Source: Kluyvera ascorbata_C
GTDB taxonomy: Bacteria; Pseudomonadota; Gammaproteobacteria; Enterobacterales; Enterobacteriaceae
Length of the DNA: 64,000 nucleotides
Direction of reading: 5' to 3'
Assembly: GCF_044197065.1 (NCBI RefSeq)
Contig: NZ_JBIQOI010000002.1
Coordinates: forward strand, 248,001-312,000
A program made the position numbers and the translations under genes. The notes under the pieces were generated by a model that was given only the letters and a program-made list of their open reading frames with translations, ran no database searches and had not been told where the DNA came from. How positions within the stretch are numbered: the stretch's first letter is position 1; every line of letters starts with the position of its first letter. Of the stretch, positions 54,076 through 62,587 are shown in pieces.

Positions 54076-54612
54076 TTAAAGAAAACCCAGCACCTTCAAA
54101 ACAAAGTAGCCAATCACGATGATGATAATCGGCAAAATATAGAGCGGGAAAAACTGTACCAGAATCGTGTGACGCGGCACCTCGACTCGTGCTTCCAGCG
54201 CTTCACGGCTCAGCCCTTCCGCCCCTTTCGCTTTCTCAAGAATAAGCTGATCGTTCACCCCTTCACGCAAATACTTCGCCTGACGCGACATTCGTGCGCC
54301 GGAATCCTGCATCGCCAGCGCCACAAAGATCAGCGAATAGATAATCCAGAACATAATATTCAGGCCGTTATGGAAATCCGGCTGCGGTGAGTTGTACCAA
54401 AAGACATTTAAGAATGGCGTATTGAAACGCATCATTTCGACCATCACGTGCACGAAGTCCATCATGACAGCATCAATTCCCGGCTGTTTAGCGCTGTGCT
54501 CGTACATAAATTTGAGTACGGAAATCAGCGTTGAAATCACGGCAGGAATAAAAATCACCCACCCGGCGATACGCTTCAGGATGGCAATGCGTCCAGCTTG
54601 TTGATACGTCAT
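54076..54612 (-). CDS. yniB: YniB inner-membrane protein
   Basis: A 178-residue membrane protein matching E. coli YniB in length and sequence (MTYQQAGRIAILKRI, FWYNSPQP, DSGARMSRQAKYLREGV, HTILVQFFPLYILP). About four helices. Function unknown. In E. coli it neighbours yniC, but far from yciA; here the two blocks are joined. Confidence 0.93.
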   Translation of the reverse strand: MTYQQAGRIAILKRIAGWVIFIPAVISTLISVLKFMYEHSAKQPGIDAVMMDFVHVMVEMMRFNTPFLNVFWYNSPQPDFHNGLNIMFWIIYSLIFVALAMQDSGARMSRQAKYLREGVNDQLILEKAKGAEGLSREALEARVEVPRHTILVQFFPLYILPIIIIVIGYFVLKVLGFL

Positions 54613-54748
54613 GGGTTCCCCTTGTTAAGACGCTTCACGCTCGGGCTAAGTGCTTATTGAGTCTACCTGCTGAAGGTGACTTTCGCCCGACTTTACGCGC
54701 GATATGATATACCATTGCTGAACTCGATACCCTAAAGGAGAGGTAGTT

Positions 54749-55417
54749 ATGTCCACCGAGCGTCAAATACGTGCCGCGATTTTCGATATGGATGGCTTAT
54801 TGATCGATTCAGAACCGCTGTGGGACCGTGGTGAACACGAAGTCCTGAGCGAGCTGGGGGTAGACTTCACCCGTCGTCATGAGCTTCCGGATACCCGCGG
54901 TTTGCGTATCGATCTGGTTGTGGACCTTTGGTACGGACAACAACCATGGACGGGGCCGGATCGCGCGACCGTCGTTGAGCGCATTATCAGCCGCGTTATC
55001 GCCCTCGTTGAAGCGACGCGACCACTGCTGCCTGGCGTACGTGAAGCCGTAGCCCTTTGCAAAGCCCAGGGGCTGAAGGTCGGCCTCGCCTCCGCATCGC
55101 CGCTGTATATGCTGGAAAAAGTGCTGACCATGTTTGACCTGCGTGACCAGTTCGATGCGCTGGCTTCCGCCGATAAACTGGATTACAGCAAACCGCACCC
55201 GCAGGTCTACCTAAACTGTGCATCACAGCTTGGCGTCAGCCCACTCAACTGTGTGGCGCTGGAAGATTCGGTCAACGGGATGATTGCCAGCAAAGCCGCA
55301 CGCATGCGCGCCATTGTGGTTCCCGCGGCTGAAAGCCAGCTCGATCCGCGTTTCAGCCTGGCCGATGTCAAACTGCTTTCTCTTGAATCTCTCACCCGCG
55401 AAAATCTTCTTGGGTAA
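54749..55417 (+). CDS. hxpB: Hexitol / 2-deoxyglucose-6-phosphate phosphatase
   Basis: A 222-residue HAD phosphatase (formerly YniC): nucleophile motif IFDMDGLLIDSEPLW, motif II LASASP, and LEDSVNGMIASKAA. It removes phosphate from sugar phosphates such as 2-deoxyglucose-6-P and hexitol phosphates. AAAGGAGAGG precedes the ATG. Divergent from yniB. Confidence 0.94.
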   Translation: MSTERQIRAAIFDMDGLLIDSEPLWDRGEHEVLSELGVDFTRRHELPDTRGLRIDLVVDLWYGQQPWTGPDRATVVERIISRVIALVEATRPLLPGVREAVALCKAQGLKVGLASASPLYMLEKVLTMFDLRDQFDALASADKLDYSKPHPQVYLNCASQLGVSPLNCVALEDSVNGMIASKAARMRAIVVPAAESQLDPRFSLADVKLLSLESLTRENLLG

Positions 55418-55423
55418 TGGTTA

Positions 55424-55446
55424 TGCGGGCATAAATTATGCCCGCA
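55424..55446 (+). terminator. Hairpin after hxpB
   Basis: TGCGGGCATAA / TTATGCCCGCA arms with a one-base centre, reinforced by outer GGTTAT / ATAACC. Six bases beyond the hxpB stop; no T-run, so its terminator activity is uncertain. Confidence 0.45.
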
Positions 55447-55466
55447 AATGATAACCACCTCATAAA

Positions 55467-55485
55467 AATGAAACGCTGTTTTATT
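55467..55485. promoter_or_regulatory. KdgR operator upstream of kduD
   Basis: AATGAAACGCTGTTTTATT fits all 19 positions of the KdgR consensus AATRAAAYRYYRTTTYATT. It lies 84 bases before the kduD ATG, where it would block initiation. Confidence 0.88.
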
Positions 55486-55569
55486 TTTATTTGAATTTTC
55501 GACTACGCCCTTCTATGCTTTCGCCTGTAGGTCATCTCATAACGATAAAAACCGCATACAGGGGTCGAC

Positions 55570-56331
55570 ATGATTCTTAACGCTTTTAATCTGCAAGGCA
55601 AAGTGGCGCTCGTCACCGGGTGTGATAAAGGTCTGGGTCAAGGCATGGCGCTAGGGCTCGCCGAAGCCGGGTGCGATATTGTGAGCGTCAGCCGCCGGGT
55701 GCCGCAGGAAACCGCCGAAAAAGTGGCGGCGCTGGGGCGACGTTTGTACGCGATCCAAGCCGACCTGAGCCAGGCCGAAAGCATCGCTGATATTGTGCCT
55801 GCGGCCGTTGCCGCTGCGGGTAGAATTGATATTCTGGTCAACAATGCCGGGACTATCCGCCGGGAAGATGCGCTCACCTTTAGTGAAAAGAATTGGGACG
55901 AGGTAATGAACCTGAACATCAAATCGGTGTTCTTTCTCTCACAGGCCGTTGCAAAGCAGTTCCTGAAGCAAGGTGATGGCGGAAAAATTATTAACATTGC
56001 CTCGATGCTCTCTTTCCAGGGCGGCATTCGTGTGCCATCCTACACCGCCTCAAAAAGCGGCGTTCTCGGTATCACCCGCCTGCTGGCGAATGAATGGGCG
56101 CAGCACCGGATTAACGTTAACGCGATCGCGCCAGGGTATATGGCCACCAACAATACCCAACAGCTGCGCGAAGACGCCGAGCGCAGCAAAGAAATCCTTG
56201 ACCGTATTCCGGCAGGCCGCTGGGGTTCACCAGACGATCTGAAAGGCCCGGTGGTCTTCCTCGCCTCATCCGCCTCCGACTATATCAATGGCTACACTGT
56301 TGCCGTCGACGGTGGCTGGCTGGCGCGTTAA
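55570..56331 (+). CDS. kduD: 2-deoxy-D-gluconate / 2,5-diketo-3-deoxygluconate dehydrogenase
   Basis: A 253-residue short-chain dehydrogenase. NAD motif TGCDKGLGQG, NNAGTIRRE, and the catalytic YTASK; C-terminal DGGWLAR. In pectin catabolism KduD reduces 2,5-diketo-3-deoxygluconate to KDG after KduI. kduI does not adjoin it here, as in E. coli where the genes are paired; it must lie elsewhere. The perfect KdgR box supports the assignment. Confidence 0.92.
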   Translation: MILNAFNLQGKVALVTGCDKGLGQGMALGLAEAGCDIVSVSRRVPQETAEKVAALGRRLYAIQADLSQAESIADIVPAAVAAAGRIDILVNNAGTIRREDALTFSEKNWDEVMNLNIKSVFFLSQAVAKQFLKQGDGGKIINIASMLSFQGGIRVPSYTASKSGVLGITRLLANEWAQHRINVNAIAPGYMATNNTQQLREDAERSKEILDRIPAGRWGSPDDLKGPVVFLASSASDYINGYTVAVDGGWLAR

Positions 56332-56386
56332 TTTTTTGACAAAGAGTTACACTGTAACCTCTTCCGCCTACTGTATAAAAACCCTA

Positions 56387-56406
56387 TACTGTATGAATTT
56401 ACAGAA
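56387..56406. promoter_or_regulatory. LexA box upstream of ydjM
   Basis: TACTGT-ATGAATTT-ACAGAA: the core CTGT-N8-ACAG is perfect. A second, degenerate half (TACTGTATAAAAACCC) lies immediately upstream at 56369. ydjM is SOS-controlled in E. coli, with LexA boxes at this place. Confidence 0.82.
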
Positions 56407-56420
56407 CAATGGGTTTTATC

Positions 56421-57011
56421 ATGACGGCGGAAGGTCATCTGCTCTTTTCCATCGCCTGCGCGGTGTTTGCTAAAAATGCCGAGCTCACGCCAGTTCTCGC
56501 TCAGGGGGACTGGTGGCATATTGTGCCGTCGGCGATATTGACCTGTCTGCTCCCGGATATCGACCACCCGCGCTCGCTGCTCGGGCAGCGGCTGAGCTGG
56601 TTGTCCAAACCCATCGCGCGACTTTGCGGTCACCGCGGGTTCACCCACAGCCTGCTCGCCGTTTTTGGTGCGCTGACGCTGTTCTATCTGAAGGTGCCCG
56701 ATAGCTGGATTGTGCCAGCCGATGCGCTTCAAGGCATGGTGCTGGGCTATCTCAGCCACATTCTTGCCGACATGCTGACTCCCGCGGGCGTGCCGCTGCT
56801 CTGGCCCTGCCGCTGGCGTTTTCGTCTGCCTATTCTTGCTCCACGCAAAGGCAACCAGTTAGAGCGCGTGCTGTGCATGGCGCTGTTCGCCTATGCCGTC
56901 TTTATGCCCCAGTCGCTGCCGGACAACGGCGCAGTACGCTGGTCTTCATCGATGATTAATTTGCTGCAAACGGACTTCAACCGCTTTATCGGTCGCCATG
57001 TTGAGCAATAA
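56421..57011 (+). CDS. ydjM: SOS-inducible membrane metal-dependent hydrolase YdjM
   Basis: A 196-residue membrane protein (MTAEGHLLFSIAC...), E. coli length when started at 56421; the frame begins 4 codons earlier. It has the DUF457 histidine/aspartate pattern (LLPDIDHP, HRGFTHSLL, HILADMLTPAGVPLLWP). LexA-controlled; exact function unknown. Confidence 0.93.
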   Translation: MTAEGHLLFSIACAVFAKNAELTPVLAQGDWWHIVPSAILTCLLPDIDHPRSLLGQRLSWLSKPIARLCGHRGFTHSLLAVFGALTLFYLKVPDSWIVPADALQGMVLGYLSHILADMLTPAGVPLLWPCRWRFRLPILAPRKGNQLERVLCMALFAYAVFMPQSLPDNGAVRWSSSMINLLQTDFNRFIGRHVEQ

Positions 57012-57134
57012 TCCAGCGAAAATCACACTTTTGGTATAATCCATTCCATTTGGATATAAGCGGACTAATACACTTCTGTTAACCTTCTCACATCCAGACA
57101 AATCTTTACGGATTTGATCTAAAAAACACGCGTC

Positions 57135-57154
57135 GCGGCAATCTTTATTGCCGC
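57135..57154. repeat. Hairpin in the tcyP leader
   Basis: GCGGCAAT-CTTT-ATTGCCGC, a perfect 8-bp stem 35 bases before the tcyP ATG. No T-run; possibly an mRNA structure influencing translation, or nothing. Confidence 0.35.
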
Positions 57155-57188
57155 TGAACGCCGTGGATAATACTTCAGGAGAACGGGG

Positions 57189-58580
57189 ATGAATTTTCCA
57201 TTAATAGCGAACGTTGTGGTGTTCGTGGTACTGCTGTTTGCGCTGGCGCAAACGCGTCATAAACAGTGGAGTCTGGCTAAAAAAGTACTGGTCGGCCTGG
57301 TTATCGGCGTGGTCTTTGGCCTTGCGCTGCAGATGATTTACGGTTCCGACAACCCGGTGCTGAAAGATTCTATTCAGTGGTTTAATATTGTCGGCAACGG
57401 CTATGTGCAACTGCTGCAAATGATCGTTATGCCACTGGTCTTCGCCTCAATTCTGAGCGCCGTTGCCCGTCTGCATAACGCTTCTCAGCTCGGTAAAATC
57501 AGCTTCCTGACCATCGGTACGCTGCTGTTTACCACGCTGATTGCTGCGCTGGTCGGTGTGCTGGTCACAAACCTGTTCGGTCTGACCGCTGAAGGTCTGG
57601 TTCAGGGTACGGCAGAAACCGCGCGTCTGAACGCTATTCAGAGCAATTATGTTGGTAAAATCGCCGATCTGAGCGTGCCGCAGCTGCTGCTCTCCTTCGT
57701 ACCGAAAAACCCGTTTGCTGACCTGACCGGTGCTAACCCAACGTCTATTATCAGCATCGTTATCTTCTCTGCATTCCTCGGCGTCGCGGCGCTGAAGCTG
57801 CTGAAAGACGACGAGCCGAAAGGCAAACGCGTGCTGACCGCTATCGATACCCTGCAAGGCTGGGTCATGAAGCTGGTTCGCCTGGTGATGCAGCTGACGC
57901 CTTACGGCGTGCTGGCGCTGATGACCAAAGTCGTTGCGGGTTCTAACCTGCAGGACATCATCAAGCTGGGCAGCTTTGTTGTCGCCTCTTATCTGGGTCT
58001 GATCATTATGTTCGTGGTTCACGGCCTCCTGCTGGGTGCTAACGGCGTCAGCCCGCTGAAGTATTTCCGTAAAGTCTGGCCGGTACTGACCTTCGCCTTC
58101 ACCAGCCGTTCCAGCGCCGCGTCTATTCCGCTGAACGTGGAAGCGCAGACCCGTCGTCTGGGCGTGCCGGAATCTATCGCCAGCTTCTCTGCCTCCTTTG
58201 GTGCGACCATTGGTCAGAACGGTTGTGCTGGTCTGTATCCGGCAATGCTGGCGGTAATGGTTGCGCCAACCGTAGGCATTAATCCGCTGGATCCGGTGTG
58301 GATTGCGACCCTTGTTGGCATCGTGACCGTGAGCTCTGCCGGTGTTGCTGGCGTGGGCGGCGGTGCGACCTTCGCGGCACTGATTGTGCTGCCAGCTATG
58401 GGTCTGCCGGTGACGCTGGTTGCGCTGCTGATTTCCGTTGAACCGCTGATCGATATGGGACGTACCGCGCTGAACGTGAGCGGTTCCATGACTGCCGGTA
58501 CCCTGACCAGCCAGTGGCTACGCCAGACCGACAAAGACGTGCTGAACAGCGAAGAAGACGCCGAGTTAGCCCACCGCTAA
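57189..58580 (+). CDS. tcyP: L-cystine symporter TcyP
   Basis: A 463-residue dicarboxylate/amino acid:cation symporter (YdjN). Eight to ten helices, the family HP motif FTSRSSAASIPLNVEAQ and SFSASFGATIGQNGCAGLYPAM. Imports L-cystine. In E. coli its expression needs CysB, which is encoded at 14375-15349 here. AGGAGAA precedes the ATG. Confidence 0.95.
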   Translation: MNFPLIANVVVFVVLLFALAQTRHKQWSLAKKVLVGLVIGVVFGLALQMIYGSDNPVLKDSIQWFNIVGNGYVQLLQMIVMPLVFASILSAVARLHNASQLGKISFLTIGTLLFTTLIAALVGVLVTNLFGLTAEGLVQGTAETARLNAIQSNYVGKIADLSVPQLLLSFVPKNPFADLTGANPTSIISIVIFSAFLGVAALKLLKDDEPKGKRVLTAIDTLQGWVMKLVRLVMQLTPYGVLALMTKVVAGSNLQDIIKLGSFVVASYLGLIIMFVVHGLLLGANGVSPLKYFRKVWPVLTFAFTSRSSAASIPLNVEAQTRRLGVPESIASFSASFGATIGQNGCAGLYPAMLAVMVAPTVGINPLDPVWIATLVGIVTVSSAGVAGVGGGATFAALIVLPAMGLPVTLVALLISVEPLIDMGRTALNVSGSMTAGTLTSQWLRQTDKDVLNSEEDAELAHR

Positions 58581-58584
58581 CTTG

Positions 58585-58660
58585 TCGGCCGGATAAGGCA
58601 TCGCCGCCATCCAGCAATCTGCAACATTCTGCCTGATGGCGCTTCGCTTATTAGGCCTAC
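58585..58660. repeat. REP-type palindromic repeat pair
   Basis: GGCCGGATAAGGC (58588-58600) and GCCTGATGGCGCTTCGC.. ending TTAGGCCTAC (58631-58660) are REP-like units in opposite orientation, as in E. coli BIMEs, directly after the tcyP stop. Confidence 0.78.
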
Positions 58661-58688
58661 AATGCCACTTGAGCATCGCTACTTCAGA

Positions 58689-58720
58689 AAAAAAACGCTG
58701 GTGAAAACCAGCGTTTTTTT
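58689..58720. terminator. Bidirectional terminator tcyP / cedA
   Basis: AAAAAAACGCTGGT-GAAA-ACCAGCGTTTTTTT: a 14-bp symmetrical stem including A- and T-runs, active for both convergent genes. Confidence 0.88.
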
Positions 58721-58737
58721 ATATCTGGATCACGCCG

Positions 58738-58977
58738 TTACGCGTCGATATCCCCTTCCTGCCGCATCTGCACAGCCCAACGCTGGGCCGACTCCGGAAT
58801 GGAGAATGCCTGCGAGCGACAAAACGCGCTGCCCATCAACACAAACGCCACATACTTGCCGCGCAATAACCAGACATCGCGAAAGCCTTCTACTTTCACA
58901 GCGTGATCGGGCGGAGCGGGTTCGATGCGCGGTACATAGCTGATAATCTGCCGTTTTTGTTGGCGGAGCGGTTTCAT
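58738..58977 (-). CDS. cedA: Cell division modulator CedA
   Basis: A 79-residue protein (MKPLRQQKRQIISYVP, FRDVWLLRGKYVAFVLMG, AQRWAVQMRQEG), close to the 80-residue E. coli CedA. In E. coli it restores division in dnaA(cos) cells and binds RNA polymerase. The frame extends to 59059 in another phase only. Confidence 0.92.
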   Translation of the reverse strand: MKPLRQQKRQIISYVPRIEPAPPDHAVKVEGFRDVWLLRGKYVAFVLMGSAFCRSQAFSIPESAQRWAVQMRQEGDIDA

Positions 58978-59057
58978 AAGCAGTTAAATTCACAATCAGT
59001 AATAGCAAAAGCAGGAAAGACTTATGATAGCAGGATTCACCCAAGCGCGTCATACAC

Positions 59058-59086
59058 AAAAAAGCCCGGCAGGAATGCTGCCGGGC
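59058..59086 (-). terminator. chb operon terminator
   Basis: GCCCGGCAG / CTGCCGGGC 9-bp stem with a 5-base loop and six T on the minus strand (A-run 59058-59063), 30 bases beyond the chbG stop. Confidence 0.86.
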
Positions 59087-59116
59087 AAGGGTTGAGGGGG
59101 TAAAACATTACTCGTA

Positions 59117-59872
59117 TTACACGTCGCGGTAGGTCCCGAGACGATAACCTCGTTCAGCAATCGCGTACTTCAGCGATTCAGAAGTCAGCACATCCAGCTC
59201 ATCCAGACGCGGGTAGCAATACGCGCTGCCCATAATCGTCCGGTCGGCAAAAGCCGGATGGCACATCACTTCCAGAGACTGCTCATTACGGGCCATTGAG
59301 CTTTCCAACACCTTCAGGAACAGCGCTTCCGATACGGCATCACCGTAAAACTCACTGCTAAAGCCTTCTGTACTGCGCAGCCCTTCCGGTAACTCAAACG
59401 GATACGGAATAGTGCGGTCAATACGTAGCGCAATGCCTTTCGATTTCGCAAACTCGGCCACCAGCGGGAAAATTTGCGGGATCATGTGCACATGGTGGTG
59501 ACTATCAAAATGCGTCGGCTCGGCATCGAACAGGTCGATAAAGCGACGATACTGACACTCCAGCTCATGGGCTATTTCATCCATCGGCAGCGAGCCCTCT
59601 TCCGCCATCTGCCAGATCCACTTGCCCAGTTTCCCCTCGCGGGTCAGTCCAGGCATCGGTGACAACGGTTCGCCCAGCGTCAGCACAAAGTGCATGCCCA
59701 CGGCGAGTTCCGGCGTACGGCGGCTCATGCGAGCCGCGTGGTCGATAGCCGCGCCGTTTACCAGCGCGGTGGTCGAGGTGACCAGGCCATGCTTACAGGC
59801 ATCGATAATGCCGTAGTTCTGCCCCTTACTCAGACCATAATCGTCGGCATTAACGATTAACAAACGTTCCAT
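59117..59872 (-). CDS. chbG: Chitooligosaccharide deacetylase ChbG
   Basis: A 251-residue YdjC-family deacetylase. It starts at ATG 59872 (second of two adjacent ATGs, AGGAGG upstream; E. coli ChbG has the same MERLLIVNADD start). Metal ligands: NADDYG, DSHHHVH. It removes one acetyl group from chitobiose-6-P, creating the inducer recognised by ChbR. Last gene of the operon; the frame to 59929 overlaps chbF. Confidence 0.94.
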   Translation of the reverse strand: MERLLIVNADDYGLSKGQNYGIIDACKHGLVTSTTALVNGAAIDHAARMSRRTPELAVGMHFVLTLGEPLSPMPGLTREGKLGKWIWQMAEEGSLPMDEIAHELECQYRRFIDLFDAEPTHFDSHHHVHMIPQIFPLVAEFAKSKGIALRIDRTIPYPFELPEGLRSTEGFSSEFYGDAVSEALFLKVLESSMARNEQSLEVMCHPAFADRTIMGSAYCYPRLDELDVLTSESLKYAIAERGYRLGTYRDV

Positions 59873-59883
59873 CATGCCTCCTG

Positions 59884-61230
59884 TCACTGTTTCAGTTTCT
59901 CCACGGTGGCAGCGAAGTTCGGCAGCCATTCTTCATGCGCCAGAATCAGTTCGCGCGCCAGCACCTCTGCATCTTTATCAGAGTGGATGAGCGGGCTTAA
60001 GTTCAGCGCCAGCAGCACATCGTTAAACTCACCGCTCAGCGCCGCCTGGCTTGCCGCCACTTCGAAACCTTTGATGGTGTGGATAAGGCCCAGCACTTTC
60101 TCATCAAAATGGGTCACGCGCGGGTGCGGTTTTGCACCATCACGGCCCAGAATGGAGGTCACTTCGATAGACCAGTCTGCCGGGATGTTATCAATATGAC
60201 CGTGGTGTGGAATGTTGACGTAATGTTCGGTCTGCTTATCGTTGTAGATAGCGTTGATGACCTCGCACGCGGCATCGGAGTAGTACGCCCCACCACGCAG
60301 TTCCAGTTCTTTAGGCTTCACGTTCAGATCCGGATTTTTGTACAGTTCGAAGAGCTGTTTCTCAACCTTCTGTACGACCTGAGCGCGCGCGCCGCCTTTG
60401 TAGTACTCACCCATTTCAATCGCCAGCATCTCTTTTTGCTTGAAGTAGTACAGCAGATAAGAGCACGGCAGCAGGTTCAGGGAACGCAGCAGCCCTTCGC
60501 TGAACGGCATATCAAAGATGTTTTTAACGGTATTCGCCGACAGCGTACCGGAGGCGACGCCGTCCAGCAGTTCAGCAAAGCGAGACTCGCCGTTCACCAG
60601 CACATCGCGCACGAACACCATATGGTTCAGGCCGAACAGATCAATGGAGAGGTCATCTTTCTCGGTCAGGCGCAGCACGTCGGTGAAGAACATTTTCATA
60701 CCGATTGGAATGTTGCACACGCCGATGAAACGTTTGAAATTGGTGTGACGGTAAACCGCTTCTGTCACCATCCCGGCCGGGTTGGTAAAGTTGATAACCC
60801 ACGCATCCGGGCAGACTTCCTGCACATCTTTAATGATGTCGAAAATTACCGGAATAGTGCGCAGACCTTTAAACAGGCCGCCCGCGCCGTTGGTTTCCTG
60901 ACCCAGGTAACCGTGGCTCAGCGGAATACGTTCGTCTTTTTCACGGGCTTTCAGCTGGCCTACGCGCAGCTGGGTGGTGACAAAGTTGGCGTCTTTCAGC
61001 GCTTCGCGGCGGTTCAGCGTCTTATAGACCTTCATCGGCACGCCCGCTTTTTCCACCATGCGCTCACACAGCGCGTGGATAATATCCAGCTTTTCCTGGC
61101 CGCCTTCGACGTCAACCAGCCACAGTTCCGTTACCGGCAGCTCATGATAGCGCTTAAGAAAACCTTCCAGTAATTCCGGCGTATAGCTGCTACCACCACC
61201 AATAGTAACGACTTTCAATTTCTGGCTCAT
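59884..61230 (-). CDS. chbF: 6-phospho-beta-glucosidase (GH4)
   Basis: A 448-residue family GH4 enzyme starting MSQKLKVVTIGGGSSYTPELLEG at 61230, with a 5-base gap or so before a purine-rich site. NAD motif GGGSSYTPE, metal Cys/His in GVCNIPIGM and NIPHHGH. It hydrolyses monodeacetylated chitobiose-6-P using NAD and Mn2+. Extends upstream in frame to 61254 without support. Confidence 0.94.
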   Translation of the reverse strand: MSQKLKVVTIGGGSSYTPELLEGFLKRYHELPVTELWLVDVEGGQEKLDIIHALCERMVEKAGVPMKVYKTLNRREALKDANFVTTQLRVGQLKAREKDERIPLSHGYLGQETNGAGGLFKGLRTIPVIFDIIKDVQEVCPDAWVINFTNPAGMVTEAVYRHTNFKRFIGVCNIPIGMKMFFTDVLRLTEKDDLSIDLFGLNHMVFVRDVLVNGESRFAELLDGVASGTLSANTVKNIFDMPFSEGLLRSLNLLPCSYLLYYFKQKEMLAIEMGEYYKGGARAQVVQKVEKQLFELYKNPDLNVKPKELELRGGAYYSDAACEVINAIYNDKQTEHYVNIPHHGHIDNIPADWSIEVTSILGRDGAKPHPRVTHFDEKVLGLIHTIKGFEVAASQAALSGEFNDVLLALNLSPLIHSDKDAEVLARELILAHEEWLPNFAATVEKLKQ

Positions 61231-61335
61231 ACTTTTCTCCCTCGAGATCCACAAGCTAAACGTGGCTTACCCGCCGCATAATATGCGGTGAGCTAAATAC
61301 TTTGTTTCAGAACTACGAAATCGTGTCGTAGCGCG

Positions 61336-62175
61336 TTATTTAATAACTGTCAGTTTCTTCCGATAATTACTTGGCGTGAATGAGGTCAGCTTCTTGAATG
61401 TTTTAATAAACAGACTTGGGCTGCTGTAACCTGACTCATACGCAATATCGGTTACCGAGTAGTTGGTTATTTCCAGTTGTTTCTTGGCAAAGTTAATGCG
61501 GATATCATTGATAATCTGCATCGGCGTTTTACCATAATAGCGCTGGGTGGCTCGGGTTAAATATTCCTGGGTTTTCCCGGATAACGCGACCATATTTTCC
61601 AACGCACCTTCACCAAACTTTAATTTATCGTGCATGGCTTCTACGGTGGTTTTTAACCACTGTGGCGTCACATCCTGCGCCTGTTCTTCCCGGTGATGTC
61701 GTAGACGGTTAATCACATAGAAGGAAACCAGTTCAATAAATTCATCGAATTCCGTTTCGCGAAAATGTAGTGAGGCAATAACCGACTCAATGTAGCTAAG
61801 AAACGTGCTTTTGATCGAATAGACTTGCGAAGCAACCAGCGCAAACGGCACCAATGATTGGTAATGGGTATCGAAGAAATCTTTGCTGATCCCTACGTTG
61901 AGAATTCGCGTAGCACCGAACTCGTAGAAGCTCTGGTGATGCGACCCCATAGGGATAAAGACAAAGTCTCCTCGCTCCAGCATAACTCGCTTACCGTTTA
62001 TCACCTGATAATAGCGACCGGTCAGTACGATAGTGAACTCGTAGTAGTCGTGCTGGTGTAACCCACTGATGCTTTCCGTTTTGTTGTAGATGAAGACATG
62101 AAAATTTTTACCGTTAAAGAGCTGTTGTTCTCGGGCGGTGTTGATTTCCATGGTGATCATCTTCGGTTGCCTCAT
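61336..62175 (-). CDS. chbR: ChbR, AraC-type regulator of chitobiose operon
   Basis: A 279-residue dual regulator with N-terminal cupin (GLHQHDYYEFTIVLTGRYY) and C-terminal HTH pair (VTDIAYESGYSSPSLFIKTFKKLT), one residue shorter than E. coli ChbR. Represses without, and activates with, monodeacetylated chitobiose-6-P. 10 bases after chbA, 105 before chbF. Confidence 0.95.
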   Translation of the reverse strand: MRQPKMITMEINTAREQQLFNGKNFHVFIYNKTESISGLHQHDYYEFTIVLTGRYYQVINGKRVMLERGDFVFIPMGSHHQSFYEFGATRILNVGISKDFFDTHYQSLVPFALVASQVYSIKSTFLSYIESVIASLHFRETEFDEFIELVSFYVINRLRHHREEQAQDVTPQWLKTTVEAMHDKLKFGEGALENMVALSGKTQEYLTRATQRYYGKTPMQIINDIRINFAKKQLEITNYSVTDIAYESGYSSPSLFIKTFKKLTSFTPSNYRKKLTVIK

Positions 62176-62185
62176 AGGGAAAAGC

Positions 62186-62533
62186 CTATTGTACCTTCTC
62201 GTGGAGTTCGATCAATTCAGCAACCAGCTCGCGTGCTAACATTGAGGTCATAAGATGATCTTGCGCATGGACCAGCACCAGGCTCACCTTCATTTTGCCT
62301 TCGCCTTCATCGCTCTCAATCAGCTGAGTCTGCACGCGGTGGGCTTCGCTCAGCGCAATGCGGGACTGTTCCATCGTGGCTTTTGCGGTTTCGAAATCAC
62401 CCTGCTTTGCCAGTTTCAGCGCAGCGTACGCCAGGCTGCGTGCTTGCCCTGAGTTGATAATCAGGCCCATTACCACTTCTTCGAGATCGTTTTCCTGCAC
62501 GTCCTCAGCAACAACATTATCCAGATCAAACAT
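62186..62533 (-). CDS. chbA: PTS chitobiose-specific EIIA
   Basis: A 115-residue EIIA of the lactose/cellobiose family, phosphorylated on the His in LVLVHAQDHLMTS. Start ATG 62533 (AAGGGAA upstream, E. coli ChbA 116 residues starts similarly); the frame to 62575 is unsupported. It relays phosphate to ChbB. Confidence 0.94.
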   Translation of the reverse strand: MFDLDNVVAEDVQENDLEEVVMGLIINSGQARSLAYAALKLAKQGDFETAKATMEQSRIALSEAHRVQTQLIESDEGEGKMKVSLVLVHAQDHLMTSMLARELVAELIELHEKVQ

Positions 62534-62587
62534 AACTATTCCCTTTTGTGAGGGCGGTATGGAGGCTTGCTCCATACCGCATTGGCA

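Noticed and set aside
60079..61173. 364-codon frame opposite chbF
   Set aside because: Shadow of chbF, rich in His/Gln/Arg as typical of reversed coding DNA.
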